From: Gammaproteobacteria bacterium
GTDB taxonomy: Bacteria > Pseudomonadota > Gammaproteobacteria > UBA4575
Reading direction: 5' to 3'
Length of the DNA: 64,000 nt
NCBI GenBank assembly: GCA_033344735.1
Contig: JAWPMW010000001.1
Location: forward strand, 1,432,171-1,496,170
Both the position numbers and the translations under genes were made by a program. A model generated the notes under the pieces. It was not told the DNA's origin. It was given only the letters and a program-made list of their open reading frames with translations, and searched no databases. Each line of letters opens with the position of its first letter. Position 1 is the stretch's first letter. This document shows, piece by piece, positions 26,801-35,591 of the stretch.

Positions 26801-26834
26801 AATACGCCTTATTAATATATTGATAAGGCGTATT
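26801..26834. terminator. Hairpin terminator after the DUF1097 gene
   Basis: Fourteen-base arms (26801-26814 and 26821-26834) pair with one mismatch around a six-base loop; the GC core is ACGCC/GGCGT. It lies 30 bp after the stop. The T-tract is weak. Confidence 0.65.
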
Positions 26835-26904
26835 ATTCATTTTCGCCTGCAAATATTTCTATATTAAATAATGCATCCAATAAGGAAACCAATGTAAATT
26901 TTTG

Positions 26905-26935
26905 AATAACTGCTCTCTGCGCAAAAGCGATCATT
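26905..26935 (-). repeat. Palindromic repeat copy 1 (3' of gene at 26961)
   Basis: On the minus strand it reads AATGATCGCTTTTGCGC, then AGAG, then AGCAGTTATT. It lies 26 bp downstream of the stop of the minus-strand gene at 26961 and is oriented like the other copies relative to their upstream gene. Confidence 0.75.
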
Positions 26936-26960
26936 AGCCTCATATAAAGTTAATTCTCGA

Positions 26961-27515
26961 TTATGCATTTTTCCTTTTAAGCATTTCAGATAACAATAAT
27001 CCTATAGAAAACATAACCCACCACGTTACTTTATGCGCAGCTAAATACCAATCAATATTAAATTCTTCTAATATCCAAGCAATACCCGCCAATGAACATA
27101 AAATTACAACAAAAATATAGCTGAGTGTTGTTAGTTGAGATGAAGCTACCAACATGTCTAATAAAAAACAATAAAACAAAGCACCCAATAAAGAATACCA
27201 AGAAAATATTATGACAGTATGATACAGAGAGTTATATAAATTCAAATTTTCAGACAATAGTGCCGGTAGTACAACTACATATGGCCAAAGCTCTATTACA
27301 AATACATAATTGAGCAATGCTGCAATCACAGGGAATAAGAACCATAATTTGATGTTTTTTATATTAAATGCTATCAAAATAATTATTGAATACACGCCTG
27401 CCTCAATCATCGTTACGAAAGCATAATAATTATCGATTTTCTTTGGCCCATACAATAAATATATTGCGGATAATGCAAATGTTCCTAACATAAGTTTTGT
27501 GGGACTTAAATTCAT
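26961..27515 (-). CDS. Membrane hypothetical protein, 184 aa
   Basis: The protein has five or six hydrophobic helices over its whole length, with short charged loops (KKIDNYY, NIKNIK, EEFNID) and a basic C-terminus (MLKRKNA). No family is recognised. The repeat copy lies directly 3' of it. Distances of 139 bp to the next gene suggest separate transcription. Confidence 0.6.
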   Translation of the reverse strand: MNLSPTKLMLGTFALSAIYLLYGPKKIDNYYAFVTMIEAGVYSIIILIAFNIKNIKLWFLFPVIAALLNYVFVIELWPYVVVLPALLSENLNLYNSLYHTVIIFSWYSLLGALFYCFLLDMLVASSQLTTLSYIFVVILCSLAGIAWILEEFNIDWYLAAHKVTWWVMFSIGLLLSEMLKRKNA

Positions 27516-27654
27516 AGTTCAGTTCTTAATTTATAATTTATTTAAAGGTAATCACACAAATGTTCGCCTTGAAAAAATGTGTCGCTTGATAATAACTCTG
27601 ATCTTATTTTAGTATTTTCTATGCCTTCAAAAAAAATAAGCACTCATTTACAGC

Positions 27655-28095
27655 TTAAGAATTTGCTACTAATATAGCTCCAGCAACTATTAATGCTGAA
27701 CCTGATAGTAATTTAATCGTATCTAGATCTTTCCATTCACTAAATATAATTAAAGCCAAAATGACTGCGACCAAAGTATTCATATTGTACAGTGGTACTA
27801 GCTGGGAAATTGGCACTTCAAAATTGATTAAAGTATATCCGACAAGTCCAGTTGCAATCCCCCATGTCAAGCCAAATGCACATGCATAAATACCAGATTT
27901 AATAGAGAAAGCGAAAGAATTGTCAAACAAGTAAAAACCGACACCAACAATCGAGACACCGATTCCTGTTGCAACCAAATAAGCAGAAAGACTGATTCCA
28001 AGACTAGTGCTAATTTTTTGAAATATAGCGGAACCACCATAAATTAAAGCAGGCAAAAAACCACCCAATAGCAAAGCTGTCGATTTAGATGTCAC
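27655..28095 (-). CDS. Small EamA/DMT-type membrane protein
   Basis: The 146-residue protein has about five transmembrane helices, corresponding to roughly one half of an EamA-type drug/metabolite transporter. It shows the conserved SQLVPLYNMNTLVAVILALIIF followed by EWKDLDTIKLLSGSALIVAGAIL. That half-EamA architecture is typical of GRP-like and small DMT proteins that probably dimerise. An AGGAG-like ribosome site precedes the start. The substrate is unknown. Confidence 0.75.
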   Translation of the reverse strand: MTSKSTALLLGGFLPALIYGGSAIFQKISTSLGISLSAYLVATGIGVSIVGVGFYLFDNSFAFSIKSGIYACAFGLTWGIATGLVGYTLINFEVPISQLVPLYNMNTLVAVILALIIFSEWKDLDTIKLLSGSALIVAGAILVANS

Positions 28096-28210
28096 TGTGA
28101 AATCTCCTCAATATTACCTACTGGACGAATAATTCTATATCACTTACCGGCTTAAAGAGGTTATTCGCCGCCAATCTCTTTTAAAGAGTATCTTATGAAC
28201 ACTTAGCTAA

Positions 28211-28426
28211 TTATTGAATCAATATGCGAAGTTTAATATGCCTGTTGATAACGATGACAATTGCAATAATGAACATGATAACAGTTAACCAATTAATAGT
28301 GCCTGGCCCTTCACCATATACTCCAAACCATCTCATTAGCGCGCCTAGTGCAGCCACTACAGCTACTATCAACCAGACACTTCTACTTTTCTTTAATTTA
28401 TTAATATTTTCTGAATTATTCATCAC
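28211..28426 (-). CDS. Small membrane hypothetical protein, 71 aa
   Basis: The protein has two predicted transmembrane helices (about 18-34 and 43-61). The polar N-terminus carries a KLKKSR basic stretch, so the N-terminus is probably cytoplasmic. No family is recognised, and no ribosome site stands out. A similar-sized frame on the opposite strand is less protein-like. Confidence 0.5.
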   Translation of the reverse strand: MMNNSENINKLKKSRSVWLIVAVVAALGALMRWFGVYGEGPGTINWLTVIMFIIAIVIVINRHIKLRILIQ

Positions 28427-28493
28427 TGAAGATTAAATATTATTTACTATATATAATGTCACTTACTGACCAAAGAGCATTCATTCATTGTAA

Positions 28494-29171
28494 TCATTTT
28501 AGTGGGTTTTTGAACATTTTCCCATGGCCAGGAATAATGAAGTCAGCGATCTCTGTAATCATTTTGCGGCTTTCAATTAAATTATCAGCATCTTCCGCAA
28601 GTGGATCTATTACTGGTTCCATCTTTTCATTCCACCACACATGTGTAAATACATAAGTTCCATTTTCAGCTACAACTACTAACGAGGCATCCTCATCAGT
28701 ATGTCCAGGGGTACGTATAACCATCACATTCTTAGCAATTTCATATCGATCGCCATGATCTTCCCAAAAATCATTTTTATAACTTCCCCAGAAATCAACT
28801 ACACTTGCATTAGGAAACATACCAATCCTAACAGTATGATCTGGATGATGATGACTTATAAACACATGCGTAATACTTTCTATTTCTACTCCGACACTTT
28901 CAATCTTTTTTACCAGATCTACGTCTTCAGACACCATTCCAGGATCAACAATAATAGTAATGCTACCAGCTTGAATCATCGCTACGGTGGACGCCACTAA
29001 CCGAGCTCCATCGTTACGTTCTCCAGGAACGAAGTTGCGACCTTCTATTGGCATTACGTATCCTTCATTCAAAATAGTTATCACCGGATACGATGTTTCA
29101 GCATGAATCAGCAACGGTTGCAGCAAATAAAAACAAACCATGATTCTGAAAATATACTGAGTTCGTTTCAT
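28494..29171 (-). CDS. Secreted metallo-beta-lactamase-fold hydrolase
   Basis: The 225-residue protein has a signal peptide (MKRTQYIFRIMVCFYLLQP to HAETS) and a metallo-beta-lactamase domain. The metal motif is HVFISHHHPDHTV, and further ligands lie in TPGHTDEDASLV and FIIPGHGKMF. The spacing fits the glyoxalase II/lactonase side of the superfamily rather than true beta-lactamases. It is probably a periplasmic zinc hydrolase of unknown substrate. A 12-residue longer start exists upstream, but the chosen start gives a clean signal peptide. Confidence 0.82.
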   Translation of the reverse strand: MKRTQYIFRIMVCFYLLQPLLIHAETSYPVITILNEGYVMPIEGRNFVPGERNDGARLVASTVAMIQAGSITIIVDPGMVSEDVDLVKKIESVGVEIESITHVFISHHHPDHTVRIGMFPNASVVDFWGSYKNDFWEDHGDRYEIAKNVMVIRTPGHTDEDASLVVVAENGTYVFTHVWWNEKMEPVIDPLAEDADNLIESRKMITEIADFIIPGHGKMFKNPLK

Positions 29172-29285
29172 TGTTATTCTTTTTCTCAAAAAATTAATTA
29201 ATAACATACATATTTTATAGTCACTTATCGGATAAATTAAGCGCGTCGCGCCAATCTTTTCATTAATTTAGAATGCAAGTACAAA

Positions 29286-29969
29286 CTAAAGCAGGCCACG
29301 CGCTTCATCCATCCTCTCGCTAATTTTTTCAGCCCAATGATCTAGTATTTCTTTCATTGGTGTCCAGTTTGCACTTCCTTTCTCTCTTTTTACTTTACTA
29401 GATTGATGCGTATCTATAGCTGCAACAATTCTTTCTTCGGAAACTGAATCTAACCCTTCTAATTCAATACTAGCTTCTACCAAATCTACCGTTTCACCTG
29501 CCGCAGATTGCGCTACTTTTTTTGCTCCACTTACCACAAGAGCAACAGGAACATAACCATACCATTTTCTTTTTGGCTTAGTTCTTGTTACGTTGGTGAT
29601 AGCGATGCGTAAATGCAATACACCAGGACCTGGCTGATCTACGAATTCATATCCGTATTTTAGTTTTTCATGAAGAGCAATTGTAAAATAATCAGTCATT
29701 GCTTTTAGGGCATCCGGGTTAATTCCCTTATGAGAGCTTTCTGTTAGCCATATTTCAACTGGGGACAAAAGTATTTTTCTATATGGCTTTAGTACTTTTA
29801 CTCCTTCTTTTTTAGATTTAAACCAAACTTCAGCTCCTGTTTCCTTGTTTCGTTCGAAATTAGGGTAATTTTCCAGAAATCCGGATCGCTCATGTTTTTC
29901 TTTAGCGATCAATAATGGTGAAAGTATCAACAAAATAATACATGCAACAATTATATTTCTTATTAACAT
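29286..29969 (-). CDS. DUF3313 family exported protein
   Basis: The 227-residue protein has a signal sequence (MLIRNIIVACIILLILSP). The body resembles DUF3313 proteins: FLENYPNFERN near the start, KPYRKILLSPVEIWL, and the repeated GPGVLHLRIAITNVTRTKP pattern. These are predicted periplasmic or outer-membrane-associated proteins of unknown function that occur widely in Gammaproteobacteria. There is no lipobox cysteine. It is transcribed separately from its neighbours. Confidence 0.72.
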   Translation of the reverse strand: MLIRNIIVACIILLILSPLLIAKEKHERSGFLENYPNFERNKETGAEVWFKSKKEGVKVLKPYRKILLSPVEIWLTESSHKGINPDALKAMTDYFTIALHEKLKYGYEFVDQPGPGVLHLRIAITNVTRTKPKRKWYGYVPVALVVSGAKKVAQSAAGETVDLVEASIELEGLDSVSEERIVAAIDTHQSSKVKREKGSANWTPMKEILDHWAEKISERMDEARGLL

Positions 29970-30085
29970 TAGCCACTCCTAATTAGATTGTGGTAGAAAC
30001 TGACAGTACGATATTAAGATCCTGCTCTTAATGTTAGTAAAAGACAAATATTTTAGTATTATGTAGGCACAATAAATGATAATTT

Positions 30086-30541
30086 TTATGTCCGTACTGA
30101 TAAAAATACGCCGACCGCCATAAAGGACAAACCTATTATTCGTTTAAAGGTAATTTCATTATGTAGGGCGCCTAGCAAACCATAATGATCAATGATACTC
30201 ATAGATAAGAGCTGGCCTAAAAGAACAAATGCGACTGCGTTACCAACACCAAACCTAGGCGCCACCCAAGTTATACTTAAAATATAAAATATTATAAAGA
30301 GGCCACCAAAATAAGTATAAACCGGAGCGTTAGAGGCAAATCTCAACTCTTGAAAGCTGCCAAATGATAATAAAAAAATGAGTGATGCTATGACGCCAAC
30401 AGTCAGTGATATAGTTGCTGCTAGTGCCGGATTTTGAAGCTTTATTCCTAGCTCCCCGTTTAATGCTGCGAATATTGGAATCCCTAACCCAGCAACTAGC
30501 ATTAATATTCCATAAATAATTGGATGTTGTGCATTTTCCAT
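30086..30541 (-). CDS. DMT family transporter (DUF606/YdcZ-like)
   Basis: The 151-residue protein has five predicted transmembrane helices and the DUF606 features: ILMLVAGLGIPIFAALNGELG in helix 1, ISLTVGVIASLIFLL, and GNAVAFVLLGQLLSMSIIDHYG. Members are small bacterial DMT-superfamily proteins, usually dimeric carriers of uncertain substrate. The start is at the MENAQHPI methionine. It has no operon partner. Confidence 0.8.
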   Translation of the reverse strand: MENAQHPIIYGILMLVAGLGIPIFAALNGELGIKLQNPALAATISLTVGVIASLIFLLSFGSFQELRFASNAPVYTYFGGLFIIFYILSITWVAPRFGVGNAVAFVLLGQLLSMSIIDHYGLLGALHNEITFKRIIGLSFMAVGVFLSVRT

Positions 30542-30690
30542 ATTAAAGCCCTAAATAGTTGGTTTGTGCTTTTTTAAGTTAATTGATGATAATTTCAGAA
30601 TAAATTTCAGCGACCTGGCTAATGTCGTCGCTCTTAGACAGATAGTAAAAATTATGCACGCCAAACGATATTTATACATTTAAAATAAAA

Positions 30691-30720
30691 AGTCGCCTAT
30701 CAGTGCAAAAGCGTTCATTC
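30691..30720 (-). repeat. Palindromic repeat copy 2, overlapping a stop codon
   Basis: On the minus strand it reads GAATGAACGCTTTTGCAC followed by TGATAGGCGACT. The TGA of the gene at 30715 lies inside the left arm. Orientation follows that gene. Confidence 0.65.
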
Positions 30721-31092
30721 ATAACTTGATAAAATTAGATCGTTAAATGATACCGGATCACTCAATTTATATACTGGCATCTCGACTACACTAAGTATCC
30801 TGAAGTAACCCGACGAAGCATATTGCAATCGACCCTCTACTATTCCATCAATAAGATAATCGTAATTAATCTCTTTTGGCGCCTCAACAGTTTTTTTATT
30901 GGCCCAATGGGATTGTATTTCAGAGATTAGCTGAGGATCTTCTATGGTTCTTGATTCATTCATCTCTCCCGCCACCCATACTGTGATGTAACCACTATTG
31001 CTTAATCGCTGTGGTGACAAAAAGTCATATAGGTATGAAGTGATAACTGCTATGGCAATTAATGCGAGGAATAAACTAATTATTTTTAACAT
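30715..31092 (-). CDS. Hypothetical protein with N-terminal membrane helix, 125 aa
   Basis: The 125-residue protein has one N-terminal hydrophobic helix (about 3-22) and a soluble extracytoplasmic body (SQRLSNSGYITVWVAGE and IDGIVEGRLQYASSGYFRIL). No family is recognised. Its stop codon TGA is part of a palindromic repeat copy, like the stop of the duplicated small gene at 37163. It is divergent from the Anbu gene, 187 bp away. Confidence 0.55.
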   Translation of the reverse strand: MLKIISLFLALIAIAVITSYLYDFLSPQRLSNSGYITVWVAGEMNESRTIEDPQLISEIQSHWANKKTVEAPKEINYDYLIDGIVEGRLQYASSGYFRILSVVEMPVYKLSDPVSFNDLILSSYE

Positions 31093-31279
31093 GGCTTTGT
31101 ATAATTATATGTCTCTTATTGGTGCAGACATAGAATGCTCTAAAACTCACCATTTTACAAAACAATATTACCCACATCTTTTTTTGCACTGAATTATCTA
31201 GCAGGCAATATTAGTTTATTAATTATAAAAATTTGATGTATTTACTTGACGCTAATAATCATTAAGGTATCTTGTATTT

Positions 31280-32041
31280 ATGACTTATTGTGTAGCAATT
31301 AAAGTAGATTCTGGCCTTATATTCTGTTCGGATTCAAGAACAAATGCAGGTGTTGACCATGTAAGCACTTATAGCAAAATGCATACATACGGTATTCCAG
31401 GTGAACGTCAAATCACTATCATGTCTGCAGGCAATCTTGCGACTACTCAGTCTGTTATTGCACAGATTCAGCGCGGACTCGAGAGTCAGAATGAGCCAAA
31501 TATTTTAAATTTGCCAACGTTAAGAGATATTGCTGACTATGTGGGCAATATAAATAGCTATGAACAAGACAAACATGAGGTTGATAACGCTCAATTTGAA
31601 GCCACATTTATTTTAGGGGGGCAAGTCGGGCTGAATTCAGATCATGAAATTTTTATGGTTTATCCTGAAGGAAATTATATTTCAACATCATCAGGAACAC
31701 CGTATTTACAAATTGGAGAAAGTAAGTACGGAAAACCAATTTTAGATAGAATTTTAACACCATCAACAAACTTGGCCACATCAGCTGCAGCAGCATTAGT
31801 CTCCATGGATTCTACAATGCGTAGTAACTTATCTGTAGGACCGCCAATTGAAGTTTATATTTATAATACCAATACACTTCAACCAGGCGCATATATTAAA
31901 CTAGAGGAAGATAGCAAATATTTAAGAGAGCTTAAAAAAGAATGGGATGCCAGAATCAAAGAGGCATTTAGTCAGCTCCCACCTGTCGAATGGGCGCATA
32001 ACTGGGATCAATCACCTGATCAAGAAAACATAATTTCTTAA
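31280..32041 (+). CDS. Anbu, proteasome-like Ntn hydrolase
   Basis: The 253-residue protein belongs to the Anbu (ancestral beta-subunit) branch of proteasome/HslV-type N-terminal-nucleophile hydrolases. After Met removal Thr2 would be the nucleophile, in TYCVAIKVDSGL; Asp18 in CSDSRT and Lys33 in YSKMH complete the expected site. The SSGTPYLQIGESKYGKPILDR segment and EVYIYNTNTLQ are typical. Family members assemble into helical or ring-like multimers and are genetically linked to ATP-grasp, alpha-E and metallopeptidase genes, as here. Its last 74 bases overlap the convergent metallopeptidase gene. Biological substrate unknown. Confidence 0.93.
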   Translation: MTYCVAIKVDSGLIFCSDSRTNAGVDHVSTYSKMHTYGIPGERQITIMSAGNLATTQSVIAQIQRGLESQNEPNILNLPTLRDIADYVGNINSYEQDKHEVDNAQFEATFILGGQVGLNSDHEIFMVYPEGNYISTSSGTPYLQIGESKYGKPILDRILTPSTNLATSAAAALVSMDSTMRSNLSVGPPIEVYIYNTNTLQPGAYIKLEEDSKYLRELKKEWDARIKEAFSQLPPVEWAHNWDQSPDQENIIS

Positions 32042-33005
32042 CTACATCTGTGTTTAGAATAAATGGGTAAGCGTCATTTAGACCCATGCTTCGGTTAAGT
32101 TCATTCATAACAATAGACAAGCTAGACCAATTATATAATTGAGCATCTATATCGTTATTTTCATCAAAATCTAGTATGTTTAAATTTTTTGCCGACTCTA
32201 ATGTATCAATCATATGAAGATAATGTGCCCAACATTCTGCCCAGTCCTCTAATGGATGAACCATTGAATACTCACTAATATAATTTTGATTCCAATTTGA
32301 ATGGGGTTTAGATTGATAATAATGATCTAAGGCTTCTTGATAGTCACGCTCTTCATTACCGAAAATATCCCTAAAAATATTTAGCCATTTAGAATTCCTT
32401 ATTAATAAATCAAAATAATAATGGCCACTCTCATGTCTTAGATGTCCTAAAGGCGTGCGATATTGTTCGCCTAGTTCACTTTTAGTATTTTCAAGATATA
32501 TGTCATCAGCTTCTGCTAAATTTATCGTTATTAACCCTTTGTAGTGACCTGTAGTCACAAATTCATTGTCAACATTTGGATTTTGTTGTTGACCCTGAAG
32601 AAAATCAAAAGCAAGACCATTTTCACTTTGTGCATAACTAATTACTGGCAGACCTAGTTGCAATAAAGAACGAACTAATCTTCTTTTCGATTTTTCTAAC
32701 TTTGCCCACTTTTGAATATTATCGATAACATCTAAATTAGGAATTGTTCGGTTAAGTTGACATGAAATACATAAATCGGATTCAGACTCAGAAGGAATTG
32801 AAGCATTGCATACATTATATTCTGAATAATTTTTACAAAGCTTGAGTTTTTTATTGGAATCGGTTAGGAAGTAATTGTCATCAAACTTAGTAAGTCTGTT
32901 CATTTCATCTGATGTGAAATCATAAGCAATTATTTTATTGCATGACAAGCATACGGTATTCTCAAAATACAGCTGACTACCACATTGACATGCAAATGTT
33001 TTCAT
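31968..33005 (-). CDS. Zinc-ribbon putative metallopeptidase (COG4307-type)
   Basis: The 345-residue protein has an N-terminal zinc ribbon (Cys6, Cys8, Cys19, Cys22) and another cysteine set near residues 70-82 (CNASI, CISC). The metallopeptidase-like domain carries LRHESGHYYFD (HExxH) near residue 190 and a third ligand candidate in DWAECWAHY. This fits the uncharacterised zinc-ribbon peptidase family found with Anbu. Its 3' end overlaps the convergent Anbu gene by 74 bp; the overlap reaches conserved-looking sequence (SMGLNDAYPF), so it is not a calling artefact. It starts 12 bases after the alpha-E gene and is probably cotranscribed with it. Confidence 0.85.
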   Translation of the reverse strand: MKTFACQCGSQLYFENTVCLSCNKIIAYDFTSDEMNRLTKFDDNYFLTDSNKKLKLCKNYSEYNVCNASIPSESESDLCISCQLNRTIPNLDVIDNIQKWAKLEKSKRRLVRSLLQLGLPVISYAQSENGLAFDFLQGQQQNPNVDNEFVTTGHYKGLITINLAEADDIYLENTKSELGEQYRTPLGHLRHESGHYYFDLLIRNSKWLNIFRDIFGNEERDYQEALDHYYQSKPHSNWNQNYISEYSMVHPLEDWAECWAHYLHMIDTLESAKNLNILDFDENNDIDAQLYNWSSLSIVMNELNRSMGLNDAYPFILNTDVVKKLCFLDQVIDPSYAPIRQVGAD

Positions 33006-33017
33006 AAGTTTTGTCTA

Positions 33018-33962
33018 TTATACTAAGAACCATTGTGCATTTATATTATCATCAATTTTGATAAATCTGATTTGCAAATCATCGATAAATTCATGCAGTT
33101 TTTTATCGATATTAACTTTGGTTTTAGCTCTAGTTATAGACCTTTTAATTTTCTCGACTTCCATAGCGATATGTATCCCATCAGGCAACTTTTCCAGACA
33201 TTCTTGAATCTGATTTAGGCAATGCATTACTGCACGAGGAAAATCATTATCTTTTAGTAAATAATTAACAACATCTATGCCATTCACGCGTTCTCTGACA
33301 TGTTGACGATACATTTGAAATGCGCTTAATGAGATCAAAATATTCATCCATAAAATAGGTTGATATAAATCTGGAATATGAGACTCATCGTCAGTTAATG
33401 AGCTATCAGTTAAAAAATTCATACATCCCATATCAATTAGACGTGTACCCATATCTGCGCGTTCTAAATTTCTACCAATACGCATGAAATCATATGCTGC
33501 ATTATTACTCATTGTTCCAGATAGTAGCCCAACCAGTAATTGACAACCATATATGATTTTCTGAAGTGATTCGTAACGATTTTTTCTGCCAATCCCTCCT
33601 GCAATATCCTCAATCGCAATGTGATATGTTTCGTTAATTTTCTCCCAGCATTCTGCAGGCAAAATTTCTCTAGTAGTTCGCGCATTTTCCCTTGCCATTT
33701 GCAAACAACATATTATTGATGATGGATTTCGACTATCAGAAATCAAATATTTCATAATAGATCGTTCATCGAAGGTAGAATAAAGCTGTTTATAAAGCTC
33801 TTCCGACCCTGTGATATCAATTAATGTCTTCCAGCTAACCCGAGAACCTGTTGGCAGATCAAATAACAAATTCGAATTAACATTAATTATTCTCGATGTA
33901 TTTTCGGCACGTTCAATATAACGAGCTAACCAGTAAAGCCTATGAGCAACTCTAGATAACAT
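33018..33962 (-). CDS. Alpha-E domain protein (COG2307-type)
   Basis: The 314-residue all-helical protein begins MLSRVAHRLYWLARYIERAENTSR, the hallmark of the alpha-E family, and continues with helices such as ARENARTTREILPAECWEKIN and RIGRNLERADMGTRLID. Family members are partners of circularly permuted ATP-grasp enzymes in Anbu clusters and may be involved in peptide synthesis or tagging. One base separates its start from the ATP-grasp stop, indicating tight coupling. The actual product is unknown. Confidence 0.93.
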   Translation of the reverse strand: MLSRVAHRLYWLARYIERAENTSRIINVNSNLLFDLPTGSRVSWKTLIDITGSEELYKQLYSTFDERSIMKYLISDSRNPSSIICCLQMARENARTTREILPAECWEKINETYHIAIEDIAGGIGRKNRYESLQKIIYGCQLLVGLLSGTMSNNAAYDFMRIGRNLERADMGTRLIDMGCMNFLTDSSLTDDESHIPDLYQPILWMNILISLSAFQMYRQHVRERVNGIDVVNYLLKDNDFPRAVMHCLNQIQECLEKLPDGIHIAMEVEKIKRSITRAKTKVNIDKKLHEFIDDLQIRFIKIDDNINAQWFLV

Positions 33963-33963
33963 G

Positions 33964-35403
33964 TCAGGTATCTACAACCCACGTATCTTTGCTGCCACCG
34001 CCTTGTGAAGAATTTACTACATATGATCCTTTTTTCATGGCAACTCTGGTCAGCCCACCAGGGGTAACGTAGCTATTATTTGACTGCAATATAAATGGCC
34101 TGAGATCTATATGTCGTGGTTTGGCGCCAGAACTTGTAATTACAGGGCATGTTGATAAAGAAATTAGTGGCTGAGCAATATAATTTCTTCCATTCTTTTT
34201 GATTAGCTTTTTAAACTTGTTAATCTCTGACTTACTCGCTTGTGGACCAATTAGCATTCCATAACCACCGGATTCATTTGCAGGTTTCACTACGAGATTA
34301 TGCAAGTTGTTAATTACATAATTGTACTGCTGTCGCTCTGAACACAAATAACTTTCTACATTATCGAGAATAGGATCCTCATCTAAATAATATTTAATCA
34401 TTTTTGGTACATAGGTGTAGATAACTTTATCATCAGCAACTCCTGCGCCAGGAGCATTTGCTATTGATACATTCCCTTTTCGCCAAGCTCTCATTAGTCC
34501 CTTGACACCTAATAAAGAGTCTTCATTAAACACTTCGGGATCTAAATATAAGTCATCAACCCTGCGATAAATAACGTCAACTTTTCTTAATCCCGCAACA
34601 GTCTTCATATACACTTTATCTTTATCTATAACTAAGTCACTTCCCTCTACTAATTCAGCTCCCATTTGCTGGGCTAAGTATGAATGTTCAAAATAAGCGG
34701 AGTTAAATATTCCTGGTGTAAGGACGACTACTTCCGGGTTTTTCTTTTTCATTGGAGCTATAGAGCTTAAAGTATCTAATAACTGGTTTGGATAATCACG
34801 GAGATGCTGAACATCATAGGATTCAAATAACTCGGGCAATACTCGCTTGGTAACTCTGCGATTTTCAAGCATATAAGATACGCCTGATGGTATGCGAAGA
34901 TTATCTTCAAGAACTAGAAATTTCCCTTTAGCATCTCGGATTAGATCTGTTCCACATATATGCGCCCATGTATTAAACGGCAACGAAACACCTTCACACT
35001 CTTTCCTATAGCCAGGAGAGCCTAATACAAGTTCTAGGGGTATAACCTTGTCTTTGAATATTTTTTTATCATTATAGACATCATTTATAAATAAATTTAA
35101 AGCAGTAAGTCTTTGCACTAAACCCAGGTCAACACGTTGCCATTCTTTATTAGAAATTATTCTGGGGATAATATCTAAAGGCCATTGACGATCAATATTT
35201 CCTGAATCACTATAAACTGTAAAAGAAATACCCATTGTCTTTATAGCTGTATCACTTGCCTCAAGTCGTTCTTTAACATCAGACTCAGACAACCTATTTA
35301 AATTTTTAAGCAATTTTCGAGAAGGTGCTCGCGCATTTGACGGACTACTAATTGTCTCGTCAAATATATTTTCAAGTGGATACTTGTCCCAGTTAAATTG
35401 CAT
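33964..35403 (-). CDS. Circularly permuted type 2 ATP-grasp protein (COG2308-type)
   Basis: The 479-residue protein is the ATP-grasp member of the Anbu cluster. Family marks are GSPGYRKECEGV, LVLEDNLRIPSGVSYMLENR, an EGSDLVIDKDKVYMKT region, VIYRRVDDLYLDPEVF, and NLVVKPANESGGYGMLIGP near the C-terminus, where the nucleotide-binding lysine and glycine-rich loop lie. Such enzymes form amide bonds at carboxyl groups using ATP. It is the first gene of the minus-strand set and is followed by the alpha-E and metallopeptidase genes. The transglutaminase-like gene often found in these clusters is absent. Confidence 0.93.
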   Translation of the reverse strand: MQFNWDKYPLENIFDETISSPSNARAPSRKLLKNLNRLSESDVKERLEASDTAIKTMGISFTVYSDSGNIDRQWPLDIIPRIISNKEWQRVDLGLVQRLTALNLFINDVYNDKKIFKDKVIPLELVLGSPGYRKECEGVSLPFNTWAHICGTDLIRDAKGKFLVLEDNLRIPSGVSYMLENRRVTKRVLPELFESYDVQHLRDYPNQLLDTLSSIAPMKKKNPEVVVLTPGIFNSAYFEHSYLAQQMGAELVEGSDLVIDKDKVYMKTVAGLRKVDVIYRRVDDLYLDPEVFNEDSLLGVKGLMRAWRKGNVSIANAPGAGVADDKVIYTYVPKMIKYYLDEDPILDNVESYLCSERQQYNYVINNLHNLVVKPANESGGYGMLIGPQASKSEINKFKKLIKKNGRNYIAQPLISLSTCPVITSSGAKPRHIDLRPFILQSNNSYVTPGGLTRVAMKKGSYVVNSSQGGGSKDTWVVDT

Positions 35404-35561
35404 GAAGTTATTAATTAGAATTGCTTATAATTGGTAGCTAAGCATTTATTATACCAATTATAGAGCCATCTATTTTACTAAATTATTGCAAGCACTCGTT
35501 AACTAGTACAGTTTCGAGCATTTGAAAGGTGCATTTGTGGAAATATGCACTAGTACAGGTC

Positions 35562-35591
35562 ATATCTGCTTCCGGCGCAAAACAATCAATT
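35562..35591 (-). repeat. Palindromic repeat copy 3 (abuts the marC-like stop)
   Basis: On the minus strand it reads TTTTGCGCCGGAAGCAGATAT after a degenerate left arm. It abuts the TAA of the MarC-like gene and keeps the usual orientation. Confidence 0.55.

Noticed and set aside
28224-28436. Plus-strand 70-codon frame opposite a small membrane gene
   Set aside because: It has no ribosome site and weaker protein character than the minus-strand frame; neither is strong, but the minus-strand one has a clear two-helix pattern.
28455-28486. Another copy of the palindromic repeat between two minus-strand genes
   Set aside because: Left and right arms match at too few positions to separate from chance.
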